A stretch of DNA of 32,136 bases from Candidatus Omnitrophota bacterium (GTDB lineage Bacteria > Omnitrophota > Gorgyraeia > Duberdicusellales > 4484-171). The translations under genes were made by a program, and so were the position numbers. Shown here piece by piece: positions 19,495-28,873 of the stretch (the first letter of the stretch is position 1; the number at the start of each line of letters is the position of its first letter). The notes below the pieces were generated by a model that was given only the letters and a program-made list of their open reading frames with translations, had not been told where the DNA came from and made no database searches. The stretch is taken from positions 1-32,136 of the forward strand of contig JAMWBQ010000010.1 in assembly GCA_023819315.1 (NCBI GenBank), in the 5' to 3' direction.

Positions 19495-20438
19495 ATGGTG
19501 AAGGGAATAACATAATTGAAGCTAATATTCTCATCCTATGCCAAGACTTTCAATTGGGAGATTATCTAAAAAACCTTCTGGAAGGTGAAGGTTACCTCAC
19601 CAATATTTATCAGGATATAAATTCTTTTTATATTGCTTTAGAAAGACAAGATTTTGAAACTATAATATTGGATATAAAAGGTAAGGAAGAATCTGAGCTA
19701 TGTAAAACCATAAGAAACAACTTTATGCTTAGACATATCCCTATACTTCTTTTAGTTAATAGAGAAGATACTATAGAAAAAATAAAAGGTATATATAGCG
19801 GTGGTGACGATTATATTGAGAAACCCATCCGGGCAGAAGAACTATTAACAAGAATTAAAGCTAACCTTTGGCGAGCTCAACGCGACCTTGACACTAACCC
19901 TTTAACAAAACTTCCCGGTAACTCTTCTATAGTAAAAGAGTTAAATACGCGCATTAAAAACAAAAATATTTTTTCTATCGCCTACATAGATTTGGATAAC
20001 TTCAAAGAGTACAACGACATCTATGGATTTGAATGGGGAGACAAACTCATTAAACATACAACTTCTATCCTTTACAATGCCATAAAAGAGCTGGGTGAAA
20101 AAACGGATTTCTTAGCACACATTGGGGGAGTAGAATTTATATTAATTACTTCTCCTCAATGTGTAGAAAGCATATGTAAAAAGATAATATACGATTTTGA
20201 TACCACTATTGCCCCTTTTTATAAAGAGGAAGACCAAAAAAGAAACCATATTCTTATAAAGGATAGGACAGGTAAATTAATAGAGATTCCTTTTGTAACG
20301 ATAGTGATAGGTATTGCCTCTAATCGAAAAAGAAAGATAACTCATAGTGGTCAAATAATTCAAATCGCTACTGAACTAAAGCAGTTCGCTAAAACTTTTT
20401 ATAAAAGCACATACATATTAGATCGCAGAAAAGAATAA
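19491..20438 (+). CDS. Response regulator receiver domain fused to degenerate GGDEF domain
   Basis: REC-like: ILILCQDFQLGDYL, TIILDIKG, YIEKPIRAEELLTRI. GGDEF-like: NPLTKLPGNSSI, IAYIDLDNFKEYNDIYGFEWGDKLI, HIGGVEFILI (GGVEF in place of GGDEF). Confidence 0.85.
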   Translation: MNGEGNNIIEANILILCQDFQLGDYLKNLLEGEGYLTNIYQDINSFYIALERQDFETIILDIKGKEESELCKTIRNNFMLRHIPILLLVNREDTIEKIKGIYSGGDDYIEKPIRAEELLTRIKANLWRAQRDLDTNPLTKLPGNSSIVKELNTRIKNKNIFSIAYIDLDNFKEYNDIYGFEWGDKLIKHTTSILYNAIKELGEKTDFLAHIGGVEFILITSPQCVESICKKIIYDFDTTIAPFYKEEDQKRNHILIKDRTGKLIEIPFVTIVIGIASNRKRKITHSGQIIQIATELKQFAKTFYKSTYILDRRKE

Positions 20439-20531
20439 TCTTTTAATATTAATTCCTCAGATAGTATATGGTAAGTGGACATCAAGGACAAAAACAAAAA
20501 AATTATTCCCGAAATAAAAAAATTAATCTGG

Positions 20532-20607
20532 TCGGGGCGAGTGGATTTGAACCACCGACTTCTTGGTCCCAAACCAAGCGCTCTAATCCGAACTGAGCTA
20601 CGCCCCG
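20532..20607 (-). tRNA. tRNA-Pro(TGG)
   Basis: Reverse complement CGGGGCGTAGCTCAGTTCGGATTAGAGCGCTTGGTTTGGGACCAAGAAGTCGGTGGTTCAAATCCACTCGCCCCGA folds as a cloverleaf with anticodon TGG; 3' CCA not encoded. Confidence 0.95.
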
Positions 20608-20612
20608 ATTTA

Positions 20613-21224
20613 TCAGGAAAAAGTTTTCTTTAAAAAATTATTTGATAGATACCCTTTAAGCTTCCTAAATGCTTTTGCACGGTGACTAATTCTATTCTTT
20701 TCTTCTAATGTTAATTGAGCAGCTGTCTTTTTATAAAGAGGTAGATAAAAAATAGGGTCGTATCCAAAGCCATTCTTTCCCACTAATTTATCATTTATAT
20801 ATCCTGACCAAGAACCAAAAAATTTATTTACAAGTTTGCCCCCTTTAACTAATACTAAATAACAACGATAATGTGCCTTACGTTTACTTTTAGCTACACC
20901 ATTTATCTCATTAAGTAATTTTAAATTATTCTCTATATCAGTAGCGTTTAATCCAGCGTATCGAGCAGAAAAAATACCTGGTCTCTTGTTAAGATAATCT
21001 ACCTCTATGCCAGAATCTTCACCAACCACAAAATCTTCAGGATAAAATTTGGATACTACCATAGCTTTCTTTAAAGCATTGTCAAAGAAACTTTTACCGT
21101 CCTCTTTAATTTTAAAATTTTTATTAATCTCTCCTAAATAGATAACCTCTATAGGTAAATCTTTAAGAATATCTTTTATTTCTTTAAATTTATTCTTATT
21201 CTTAGTAGCAATAATCAATCTCAT
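20613..21224 (-). CDS. rdgB: RdgB/HAM1-family dITP/XTP pyrophosphatase
   Basis: LIIATKNKNKFKEIKDIL, VVGEDSGIEVDYLNKRPGIFSARYAG, GFGYDPIFYLP, ISHRAKAFRKL. Confidence 0.94.
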   Translation of the reverse strand: MRLIIATKNKNKFKEIKDILKDLPIEVIYLGEINKNFKIKEDGKSFFDNALKKAMVVSKFYPEDFVVGEDSGIEVDYLNKRPGIFSARYAGLNATDIENNLKLLNEINGVAKSKRKAHYRCYLVLVKGGKLVNKFFGSWSGYINDKLVGKNGFGYDPIFYLPLYKKTAAQLTLEEKNRISHRAKAFRKLKGYLSNNFLKKTFS

Positions 21225-21362
21225 AATTTTTAAATATTATCACAAAATTAAGCCTTCCTCAATATATTTAGTTCCTAAACATCCAAATATTCCCAATAAA
21301 TTTCTCTGAACCCATAATTATTCCAATAAGTTTTTATTTGTGTTTTGTGCTTTTTATAATTT

Positions 21363-22808
21363 TTAAAATATACTCATCCCTCCGTGAATAAGACGGTGTT
21401 CTAAATCCTTTTCATCCAGTTTTATTTTAGTTAATAAACTTCCAAATAAATTCAACATTTTACCTTTTATTTCTTCGTCAGTTATGAATTTTTTATAATT
21501 CGATCTTGCTATTTCCATCATCTCTTTCCGTTTATTTATCAACTCCCCATCGGTAAAACAATCGGTTAAATTAATAGTAAAATCTCGAGCATCTCCCAAT
21601 TTATTTAAAAACTCATTTAGATTATCTTTATTTATTCGCTTGGTTTTTAAAGCAAAATTGAATATCTCCGTCCCGGGATAAGGAGTAGCAAACATTAAAG
21701 AGTCTAAAGGGATATTATTTCTAATACAAAAATCTAAAGTTTCTTTACAACTTTCCTCATCTTCTTCCGGCATGCCAATTATAAAAGAAACTGGCACGGG
21801 TAAACCGTATTTTCTACAGATTTTTAAAGTTTTTTCCATCATCTCTATAGTCTGTAATTTATGCATACTATCTAACATTCTCTGAGAACCTGATTCAAAA
21901 CCAAAAGAAATAAGTGTGCAACCTGACTCCCTCATTAGTTTAACTAATTCCTCATTACGGCTTACAATATTAACTCTACCCGTGCACGACCATAGTAAAT
22001 CTGGGAAAAATTTATTTCTTGCTCTACAAAATTCGTATACTCTTTTAACCTCTGACATAAACTCATCATCCTGAAAGGAAACAAAATCTATAGAGTAATT
22101 ATTCTTCAAATATTCAATTGCATTAACGATAAAATTAATTGAGTGGTATCTTGGTTTATGTCCCCAGGGTTGATAACAAAAACTACACCGGTAAGGACAA
22201 CCTCTACTGCTTATAAAATCTATATCTCTTCCGATACCGGCAACAGGATTAGAGAGATATATTTCCATAGGTAAAAGGTCATATGCTGGTAGATCGCTTT
22301 CTTCGTCTAAATTGCTAATAAGCGGTTGTGGTGGATTAAAAATTATCTTATTATCTTTATCTTTATAACAAATTCCCCGAATATCATCTAAAGGTGCATC
22401 TAAATTTTTATTTAGCTTCTTCATAAGATTCTCAATTGTAATCTCCCCTTCACCTGTACAAACAATATCTATAGGAGAATTTTTAAGAATAACTTCGGGA
22501 ATAGGTATAGCCACATATCCACCAACTATTATCTTCGCTTCAGGATTTGTTAACTTTATAAATTTTGATAACTCCAAAATATACTTATAAGTAGATGCTA
22601 TCCCCCCAATTAGAACAATGTCAAATTCTGTATTTTTTATAATATTATTAACTTCTTCTCTATCATATCTATAGGCATTGATATCCATAAAAATTGGTGA
22701 TAAATTAAGTCTTTTTCTAATTATATTTGCTAATATAGCAAGACCGTGAGGTATATGTCTGGGTTTGTCATTTAATCTAATAGGTGGATTTATTATTAAA
22801 ATCTTCAT
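21363..22808 (-). CDS. B12-binding radical SAM protein
   Basis: N-terminal B12-binding-like Rossmann region (ILIINPP...GGYVAIPIPEVI...CTGEGE) and radical SAM Cx3Cx2C in SSRGCPYRCSFCYQPWG. Confidence 0.92.
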   Translation of the reverse strand: MKILIINPPIRLNDKPRHIPHGLAILANIIRKRLNLSPIFMDINAYRYDREEVNNIIKNTEFDIVLIGGIASTYKYILELSKFIKLTNPEAKIIVGGYVAIPIPEVILKNSPIDIVCTGEGEITIENLMKKLNKNLDAPLDDIRGICYKDKDNKIIFNPPQPLISNLDEESDLPAYDLLPMEIYLSNPVAGIGRDIDFISSRGCPYRCSFCYQPWGHKPRYHSINFIVNAIEYLKNNYSIDFVSFQDDEFMSEVKRVYEFCRARNKFFPDLLWSCTGRVNIVSRNEELVKLMRESGCTLISFGFESGSQRMLDSMHKLQTIEMMEKTLKICRKYGLPVPVSFIIGMPEEDEESCKETLDFCIRNNIPLDSLMFATPYPGTEIFNFALKTKRINKDNLNEFLNKLGDARDFTINLTDCFTDGELINKRKEMMEIARSNYKKFITDEEIKGKMLNLFGSLLTKIKLDEKDLEHRLIHGGMSIF

Positions 22809-22839
22809 AACTAATTTTTATCCTTTAAAATATTTATGG

Positions 22840-22849
22840 TATAATTATA
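22840..22849. promoter_or_regulatory. Palindromic TATAATTATA, candidate shared -10 of a divergent promoter
   Basis: Perfect 10-bp palindrome in the 45-bp gap between divergent genes. Plus strand reads TGGTATAAT (extended -10) ending 8 nt before the crtYc ATG; minus strand reads TATAAT about 35 bp before the radical SAM ATG. Confidence 0.5.
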
Positions 22850-22853
22850 AACT

Positions 22854-23162
22854 ATGAGTAAATATGGAATGGTACTATTATTAGCAGGCATTATCCCTTT
22901 TATTTTAAGTTTTTATCCTCCTTTAAAATTATATAACAATATAAATGCTCTGGCAAAAACAATTCTTTTGATTTTGTTTATCTTTGGAGGATGGGATATT
23001 TTTGCTACCTATAGAGGACATTGGTCATTCAATCCCGAAACAGTAAGCAAGATAAAAATAATAAATTTACCTTTAGAAGAAATTATGTTCTTTATAGTTA
23101 TACCTTTCTCCTGCATATTTACATGGGAAGTAATTATTTTTATAAAAAACAAATTTAAATGA
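22854..23162 (+). CDS. Lycopene cyclase domain protein, CrtYc-like small subunit
   Basis: 102-aa membrane protein with WDIFATYRGHWSFNPETV...LPLEEIMFFIVIP, the lycopene cyclase domain signature. Confidence 0.85.
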   Translation: MSKYGMVLLLAGIIPFILSFYPPLKLYNNINALAKTILLILFIFGGWDIFATYRGHWSFNPETVSKIKIINLPLEEIMFFIVIPFSCIFTWEVIIFIKNKFK

Positions 23163-23446
23163 AAGAATATACCTTAATTGCAATTATATCAATATTTGTT
23201 ACTATTATTTTTGATAAATTATTAAAGATAAATATTTTTAAAAAAAGAATATTTTATCTATTTTTATTTATTATTCTCATTTTTAAACTATTAGTTAACG
23301 GCTATCTTACCGGGCAAAATATAGTTTTATACAATCCTTATTTTTTCTTAGGTAAAAGATTGTCCTCTATACCCTTAGAGGATTTTTTGTTTGGTTTCAG
23401 TATGGTTAGTTCAACTATAATTTTTTGGGAATATTTTAAAAAATGA
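23159..23446 (+). CDS. Lycopene cyclase domain protein, CrtYd-like small subunit
   Basis: 95-aa membrane protein with NGYLTGQNIVLYNPYFFLGKRLSSIPLEDFLFGFSM; 4-bp overlap with preceding gene. Confidence 0.85.
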   Translation: MKEYTLIAIISIFVTIIFDKLLKINIFKKRIFYLFLFIILIFKLLVNGYLTGQNIVLYNPYFFLGKRLSSIPLEDFLFGFSMVSSTIIFWEYFKK

Positions 23447-24324
23447 GATTTAAAATTGTATTTTTATTATTTTGTATTTTTATACACTACTCATTATTTG
23501 CCTTTGATTGGGTAAACCTACATAACAAGGCAGATACTATGAGTTTAGAAGAAAGTGTTATACTAATCAAAGAAAGTAAAAGCATAGAGGATATTTACAT
23601 CGCCGGTTTAGTCTATCTAAAATACCATAAAAATAGAGAAGCTATAGAATTATTTAAAAAAATATTGAATTACCAAGAGGTAAATTATCCTGCCCAATGG
23701 GGAATAGCTGAAGTTTTACGCCGAGATAACAATTTAGAAGAAAGTAAAAAAATATTAAACAATATTATATATAAAAACCCTGATTTTTCTCCTGCATATA
23801 TTAGCTTAGCTTATATAAAATATACAGAGCTTAATTTTAAAGATTGTATGGAATTAGCTGAGATTATAATAAAAAAGCTTCATAATAAAACTGATAGACC
23901 TAATTTAGCACGTGCCTATTTATTATTTGGAGGAGCAAAAGGTATGTTAGCAAGCAAAGGTAGCTACTTACAAAAAATAAAATACGGACTGGATGTATTA
24001 CCTAATTTAAAGAAAGCAGAAAAAATAAATCCTCACGCTCCCGAAGTACTTTTTGCTCTGGGAAGTTTTTATTTTCTTGCTCCTAAAATTGCAGGGGGCA
24101 ATTTACAAAAAGCAGAAGATTATTTAAAAGAAGCTATAGAAAAAGACCCTCTTTTTACTAACAGCTATGTTAGATTAGCCCAGCTTTACTATGCGCAAAA
24201 AAAATATTCCCTCTCTGACCAATATATAAATAAAGCTAAGGACATTGAGCCAAATAACCCTCTCCTTTTAGATTTCCTAAACAAAACTTGTAAATTTAAC
24301 TGTAACACAGTAGAAGAAAAATAG
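23443..24324 (+). CDS. Secreted/periplasmic TPR-repeat protein
   Basis: N-terminal hydrophobic signal (MRFKIVFLLFCIFIHYSLFAF); TPR-like repeats e.g. AEDYLKEAIEKDPLFTNSYVRLAQLYYAQKKYSLSDQYINKAKDIEPNNP. Confidence 0.75.
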   Translation: MRFKIVFLLFCIFIHYSLFAFDWVNLHNKADTMSLEESVILIKESKSIEDIYIAGLVYLKYHKNREAIELFKKILNYQEVNYPAQWGIAEVLRRDNNLEESKKILNNIIYKNPDFSPAYISLAYIKYTELNFKDCMELAEIIIKKLHNKTDRPNLARAYLLFGGAKGMLASKGSYLQKIKYGLDVLPNLKKAEKINPHAPEVLFALGSFYFLAPKIAGGNLQKAEDYLKEAIEKDPLFTNSYVRLAQLYYAQKKYSLSDQYINKAKDIEPNNPLLLDFLNKTCKFNCNTVEEK

Positions 24325-24325
24325 C

Positions 24326-25363
24326 TTACACACTTACTATTCTCATACAATAATCGGATAAATTAATTTTATATTTATCATCCATCCTAAGTTTATTAAT
24401 TAACTTTTCAGCCTTACTTATACAATTCTTTATCTCACTTTTACAATAATCTAAACTACCTGTTTCTCTTACTATTTTACGAATATTTATTAAATCTTTT
24501 ATAGTAACCTTATTTTTACAAAAAAGTGATTCAATATAATCTTTAACTTTTTTATCACCATCATTATACGCATACCAAATAATTAAAGTCTTTTTTGCTT
24601 CTTGTATGTCGGTAACATTGGGTTTACCAATATCTTTTTCTTTTCCAAATAGACCGATCATATCGTCTCTTATTTGGAAAGCACGGCCTAAATATATTCC
24701 ATACTTAAAAAGTATATCTATCTGTTCATCATCGGCACCTGCTAAAATCCCTCCTGTAGAAAGAGGTGTAGCAAAGGTATATATTGCAGTTTTAAAATCG
24801 TATATCTTGTAAATATCTGATAGAGCTACATCTTTCATACTTTTCGTTCCTAAAACGAGCTCGAGGAATTCACCACTACCAGTATAAACTGCTGCTTCAA
24901 TAAATTTCTTTAAAGCACGCTCTTTCCTTTCTTTTTCTTCCTGAATATATAAGAATGAATGTATACTCATAGCATACATTATATCCCCTACGGTAATTGC
25001 TAAATCCATCCCATTGAATTTAAACTTATTTTTACCTAACCAATTATCCAAAACTATATGTAAGGATGGTTTATTTCTTCGTAGAGGAGATTTATCAATT
25101 ATATCATCATGAACAAGTAAGAAATCATGCAGTAACTCTAAAGATACCGCGCTCCTATATAGGCCCTCTTTGGGGTTTTGGCTAAAACCAAGATAGCTCA
25201 ATAGGAAAAGAATAGGCCTTATACGTTTACCTTCTCTTAAAAGAAATTCTTTTATACTATAAAAAAGTAAAGGTGATATCTTTTTCAAATTATAAATTTT
25301 ATCTATATCACTAATATAATCCTCGAGCTCTTTTTCAATTTTATTTTTTATTTCTAAAATCAT
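24326..25363 (-). CDS. Polyprenyl diphosphate synthase, probably geranylgeranyl diphosphate synthase
   Basis: First Asp-rich motif LLVHDDIIDKSPLRRNKPS, second QIRDDMIG; carotenoid gene context. Confidence 0.9.
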   Translation of the reverse strand: MILEIKNKIEKELEDYISDIDKIYNLKKISPLLFYSIKEFLLREGKRIRPILFLLSYLGFSQNPKEGLYRSAVSLELLHDFLLVHDDIIDKSPLRRNKPSLHIVLDNWLGKNKFKFNGMDLAITVGDIMYAMSIHSFLYIQEEKERKERALKKFIEAAVYTGSGEFLELVLGTKSMKDVALSDIYKIYDFKTAIYTFATPLSTGGILAGADDEQIDILFKYGIYLGRAFQIRDDMIGLFGKEKDIGKPNVTDIQEAKKTLIIWYAYNDGDKKVKDYIESLFCKNKVTIKDLINIRKIVRETGSLDYCKSEIKNCISKAEKLINKLRMDDKYKINLSDYCMRIVSV

Positions 25364-25403
25364 AAATTTATGTTATCATTATTATTAAAAATATCAATAG
25401 AAA

Positions 25404-26294
25404 ATGAAAATAAATTTATTTTTACGTGCATTAAGACTTTCTTTTGTAAGTGTGAGTATACTACCATATATTTTTGGTTCCCTTCTCTATAAAGACAATT
25501 TTAATCTCATTAAATTTATTTGTGGCTTAATAGCCGCAGTTACTTTACACCTAAGTGCAAATTTGATAAATGACTATTACGACTCAAAGAGTGGATGCGA
25601 CTGGCAAGATAAAAAATTTTATAAATTTTTCGGCGGTTCAAAATTGATACAGGAAAGAATATTAGAAGAAACTTTCTATTTAAAAACATCTATCGTTTTT
25701 TTAACAATATCTTTTATCTCTATGATGTGTATTTATTTTTATATTAAAAGCTCTTTTCTTATATTAATATATATTTTAGTTATAATTCTTAGCTGGCAAT
25801 ATTCTCAAGGGCCACTAAAGCTATCTTATCGTTATTTGGGAGAAATAACTATTTTCTTTATCTTCGGGCCAATTTTGGTTATGGGTGGTTATTTTATTCA
25901 AAGTAAAATATTTCCCCATATGAAAAGTTTTTTTTTATCTCTACCCTTTGGATTATTAACTCTCTCTATCCTTTTTGTTAACGAATTAGCAGATTATCCC
26001 GATGATATAAAAGTTAGTAAAAATACTTTGGTAAATTTAATAAAAGATAAGTTCGCCTTTATATTTTATTTTTTTATTATGCTTTCTGCCCTATTGTTCA
26101 TAGTTTTATCTATATTTTTAGGTTACCTTAAGATTTATGCTCTCTTATCTTTTGTATCTATTTTCCTAATATACAGAGCGGGCAAAATAATTAAAAATTT
26201 CTATAATGATAAAAATAAACTACTTTTGTCTTCAAAGATTACCATTTTCCTCCACAATTTTATAAGTATTATCTTAATTCTTAGTATAAGATAA
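25404..26294 (+). CDS. UbiA-family prenyltransferase, MenA-like
   Basis: Polytopic membrane protein with NDYYDSKSGCD, FGGSKLIQ (MenA-like GGS..IQ), and second acidic motif NELADYPDD...NTLV. Confidence 0.85.
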   Translation: MKINLFLRALRLSFVSVSILPYIFGSLLYKDNFNLIKFICGLIAAVTLHLSANLINDYYDSKSGCDWQDKKFYKFFGGSKLIQERILEETFYLKTSIVFLTISFISMMCIYFYIKSSFLILIYILVIILSWQYSQGPLKLSYRYLGEITIFFIFGPILVMGGYFIQSKIFPHMKSFFLSLPFGLLTLSILFVNELADYPDDIKVSKNTLVNLIKDKFAFIFYFFIMLSALLFIVLSIFLGYLKIYALLSFVSIFLIYRAGKIIKNFYNDKNKLLLSSKITIFLHNFISIILILSIR

Positions 26295-26298
26295 AGCT

Positions 26299-27432
26299 AT
26301 GCTATCAGATAAAAAAGAAGTGGTAATAATCGGAGCAGGTTTTGCTGGTTTAACTTTAGCTCAGAAAATTTGTAAGTATAAAAAAATATTAGAAGTAACC
26401 GTAATAGATAAAAAAGAAAATATGGAATTTTTACCACTCTTACCTGATTGTATAGGAAGAGAAATAAATCCTGACAACTTAGCAACAAACATAAAAGCTT
26501 TAAGCAATCTCTTAAATTTTAAATTTATAAACGAACCTGTTATAGAGTTGAATATAAATAAAAATTTAATTGTTACAACAAATAATGTTATAAAATATGA
26601 TTATCTAATCATTTCTGCCGGTTCAGAACCTAATTTTTATGGTAATAACGAATTAAAAAAATTAGTTTATACTATAAATAACATAAAAGATATAAAAACG
26701 ATAAAGGAAAAATTGAAAGAAAATTTCAAAAATTTTGTTATTATAGGAGCTGGCTATACAGGGATTGAAATTGCTACTAATATAAAAATATATCTAAATA
26801 AATACAATAAAGAGGCTAAGGTTATATTAATAGAAAAAGGTGATACTATACTACCTATCTTGCCTATATGGATTAAAAAATATGTAGAAAAAAAATTGAA
26901 AGATATGGATATATTGATTTATACAAATTCCCAAATAAAAAGATTAGATAAGAACTTAATAGAAATTTATCCCAGCCATTTATTTGATAACGCTTTGATC
27001 ATATGGTCTGCGGGGGTAAAAACAGCTCCCTTTATAGACGATCTTAATTTAGAGAAAAATAATCAGGGAAGAATAAAAGTGAATAGATTCCTCCAGATAA
27101 ACAACAATTCTTTTGCTATGGGAGATGCCGCTTTATTTATACATAAAGATGTTCCTCTAAGAATGGCTGTACAATTTGCAATTAGTCAAGCTAATTGCGT
27201 AGCTTATAATATAATAAGTTTAATAAAAAATAAAAAATTAAAAAAATTTATACCTCAAGATTTAGGTTATATAATACCCATAGCAAGTAATTTCTCCTGT
27301 GGTATAATCTTAGGAGTTAAGGTAAAAGGTATTATACCAACGATTATGCATTTTATAATGTGTATATATAGAACTAACGGCATAAAAAATAAAATTGGGA
27401 TAATAAAGTCTTTATTTAAAAAATATGCCTGA
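26299..27432 (+). CDS. NAD(P)H dehydrogenase-like FAD oxidoreductase (NDH-2 family)
   Basis: VVIIGAGFAGLTLAQKI FAD site; YDYLIISAGSEPN; FVIIGAGYTGIEIAT NAD site; SFAMGDAALF; MAVQFAISQANCVAYNI. Confidence 0.85.
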   Translation: MLSDKKEVVIIGAGFAGLTLAQKICKYKKILEVTVIDKKENMEFLPLLPDCIGREINPDNLATNIKALSNLLNFKFINEPVIELNINKNLIVTTNNVIKYDYLIISAGSEPNFYGNNELKKLVYTINNIKDIKTIKEKLKENFKNFVIIGAGYTGIEIATNIKIYLNKYNKEAKVILIEKGDTILPILPIWIKKYVEKKLKDMDILIYTNSQIKRLDKNLIEIYPSHLFDNALIIWSAGVKTAPFIDDLNLEKNNQGRIKVNRFLQINNNSFAMGDAALFIHKDVPLRMAVQFAISQANCVAYNIISLIKNKKLKKFIPQDLGYIIPIASNFSCGIILGVKVKGIIPTIMHFIMCIYRTNGIKNKIGIIKSLFKKYA

Positions 27433-28873
27433 GAAAATAGCAATAATTGGTGCGGGTGTAGGAGGACTATCTACAGCTATAAGACTTGCTTACAATGGTT
27501 ATAACGTAGAGGTATTAGAGAAACTTTCTCAGTGTGGGGGAAGAAATAACCTCCTTGAAGATAAAGGATTTAAGTTTGATATGGGACCATCTTTTGTTCT
27601 TATGCCTGATTTCTTTTATGAAATTTTTAACTATTGCCATAAAAATATAAACGATTACTTGGATTTGGAAATTATAGACCCCAGTTATATAATTTTTTAT
27701 CCTGATGGGAGAAAATTAACCGTTTATAAAGATACAGATAAGACAAAAGATGAATTAGAAAGATTTGAAAAAAATGCTGATATTAAATTCGAAGCTTTTA
27801 TAAAAGAGACTGCTCGTTTGTATAATACTATAAAACCTCTTTTATATAATTGTTTTTCAACAAAAGACATCTTAAATCCTACTTACTGGCCTCTCCTAGG
27901 TAAAATAAGAGTTTTGGATTCCTACTGGAAATTAGCAAAAAAATTTTTTAAAAGTGAAGAGCTACTTTATGCTCTTACTTTTGAAGCTATGTTTATGGGA
28001 GTATCACCATTTGATGCACCCGCTTTATATAGTATTATAAGCTATGCTGATCATATACAAAAAATATTTCATCCTATGGGCGGTATGTATACTATACCCA
28101 AAGCGTTGGAAAATATCGCTAAAGAATTAAAAGTTAAGTTTATCTTCAATACAGAGGTAAAAAATATAACAAAAAGAAATAATGAAATCATCTTAGAAGC
28201 TAATAACTGGCAAGAAAAATTTGATAGATTAATAATAAATGCTGATTACGCCTACAGCCAGGAAACCCTTCTTAGAAGAAATCTACCCAACTATAAATAC
28301 TCTTGTTCGGTATATCTTTTATATTTAGGATTAAAAGAAAAAATAGAGGGGTTAGCCCATCACAATTTATTTTTTTCTTCAAACTTAAGAGAAAATTTAA
28401 ATGATATTTTTAATAAAAAAGAAACTCCCCACGACCCTTCTTTCTATGTCCATGTTCCTACATTTACTGATTCTTCCTTAGCTCCCAAGAACAAAGAGAT
28501 TTTATATATACTTATACCTGTAGCAAATTTAGAGAAAAATCCCACGAATTTTTCTGAAAGAGAATATTATCTTCGTAAAATAGTATTTGAAAAAATAAAC
28601 CGTATTATAGGTAAGAACTTAGAAAACCTTATTGAAGTAGAACATCGTTTTTATCCTCATGATTTTATTCAACGCTACAATATAAAATATGGGGCGACAT
28701 TTGGTCTATCTCATAACCTTACTCAAAGTGCATTTTTTAGACCAACTAATTTTGACCGTAAAATTAAAAATATTTACTATGTGGGAGCAAGTACACAACC
28801 TGGTGGGGGACTACCTCCCGTAATTGCGAGCTCTAAAATTGTAACAGATTTAATTCTAAAATCTCAACGTTAA
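27425..28873 (+). CDS. crtI: Phytoene desaturase (CrtI family)
   Basis: KIAIIGAGVGGLSTAIRLAYNGYNVEVLEK, FDMGPSFVLMPDFF, MGGMYTIPKAL, GLSHNLTQSAFFRPTNFD, YYVGASTQPGGGLPPVIASSKI. Confidence 0.93.
   Translation: MPEKIAIIGAGVGGLSTAIRLAYNGYNVEVLEKLSQCGGRNNLLEDKGFKFDMGPSFVLMPDFFYEIFNYCHKNINDYLDLEIIDPSYIIFYPDGRKLTVYKDTDKTKDELERFEKNADIKFEAFIKETARLYNTIKPLLYNCFSTKDILNPTYWPLLGKIRVLDSYWKLAKKFFKSEELLYALTFEAMFMGVSPFDAPALYSIISYADHIQKIFHPMGGMYTIPKALENIAKELKVKFIFNTEVKNITKRNNEIILEANNWQEKFDRLIINADYAYSQETLLRRNLPNYKYSCSVYLLYLGLKEKIEGLAHHNLFFSSNLRENLNDIFNKKETPHDPSFYVHVPTFTDSSLAPKNKEILYILIPVANLEKNPTNFSEREYYLRKIVFEKINRIIGKNLENLIEVEHRFYPHDFIQRYNIKYGATFGLSHNLTQSAFFRPTNFDRKIKNIYYVGASTQPGGGLPPVIASSKIVTDLILKSQR

Noticed and set aside
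25404-26294. UbiA gene as a lycopene elongase (CrtEb), making this a C50 carotenoid cluster like that of Corynebacterium
   Set aside because: Gene complement fits superficially (crtE, crtB, crtI, two small cyclases, UbiA), but the motifs NDYYDSKSGCD and FGGSKLIQ look MenA-like rather than like the CrtEb NDxxDYxSDxxNPRKG region. Not fully excluded without phylogeny.
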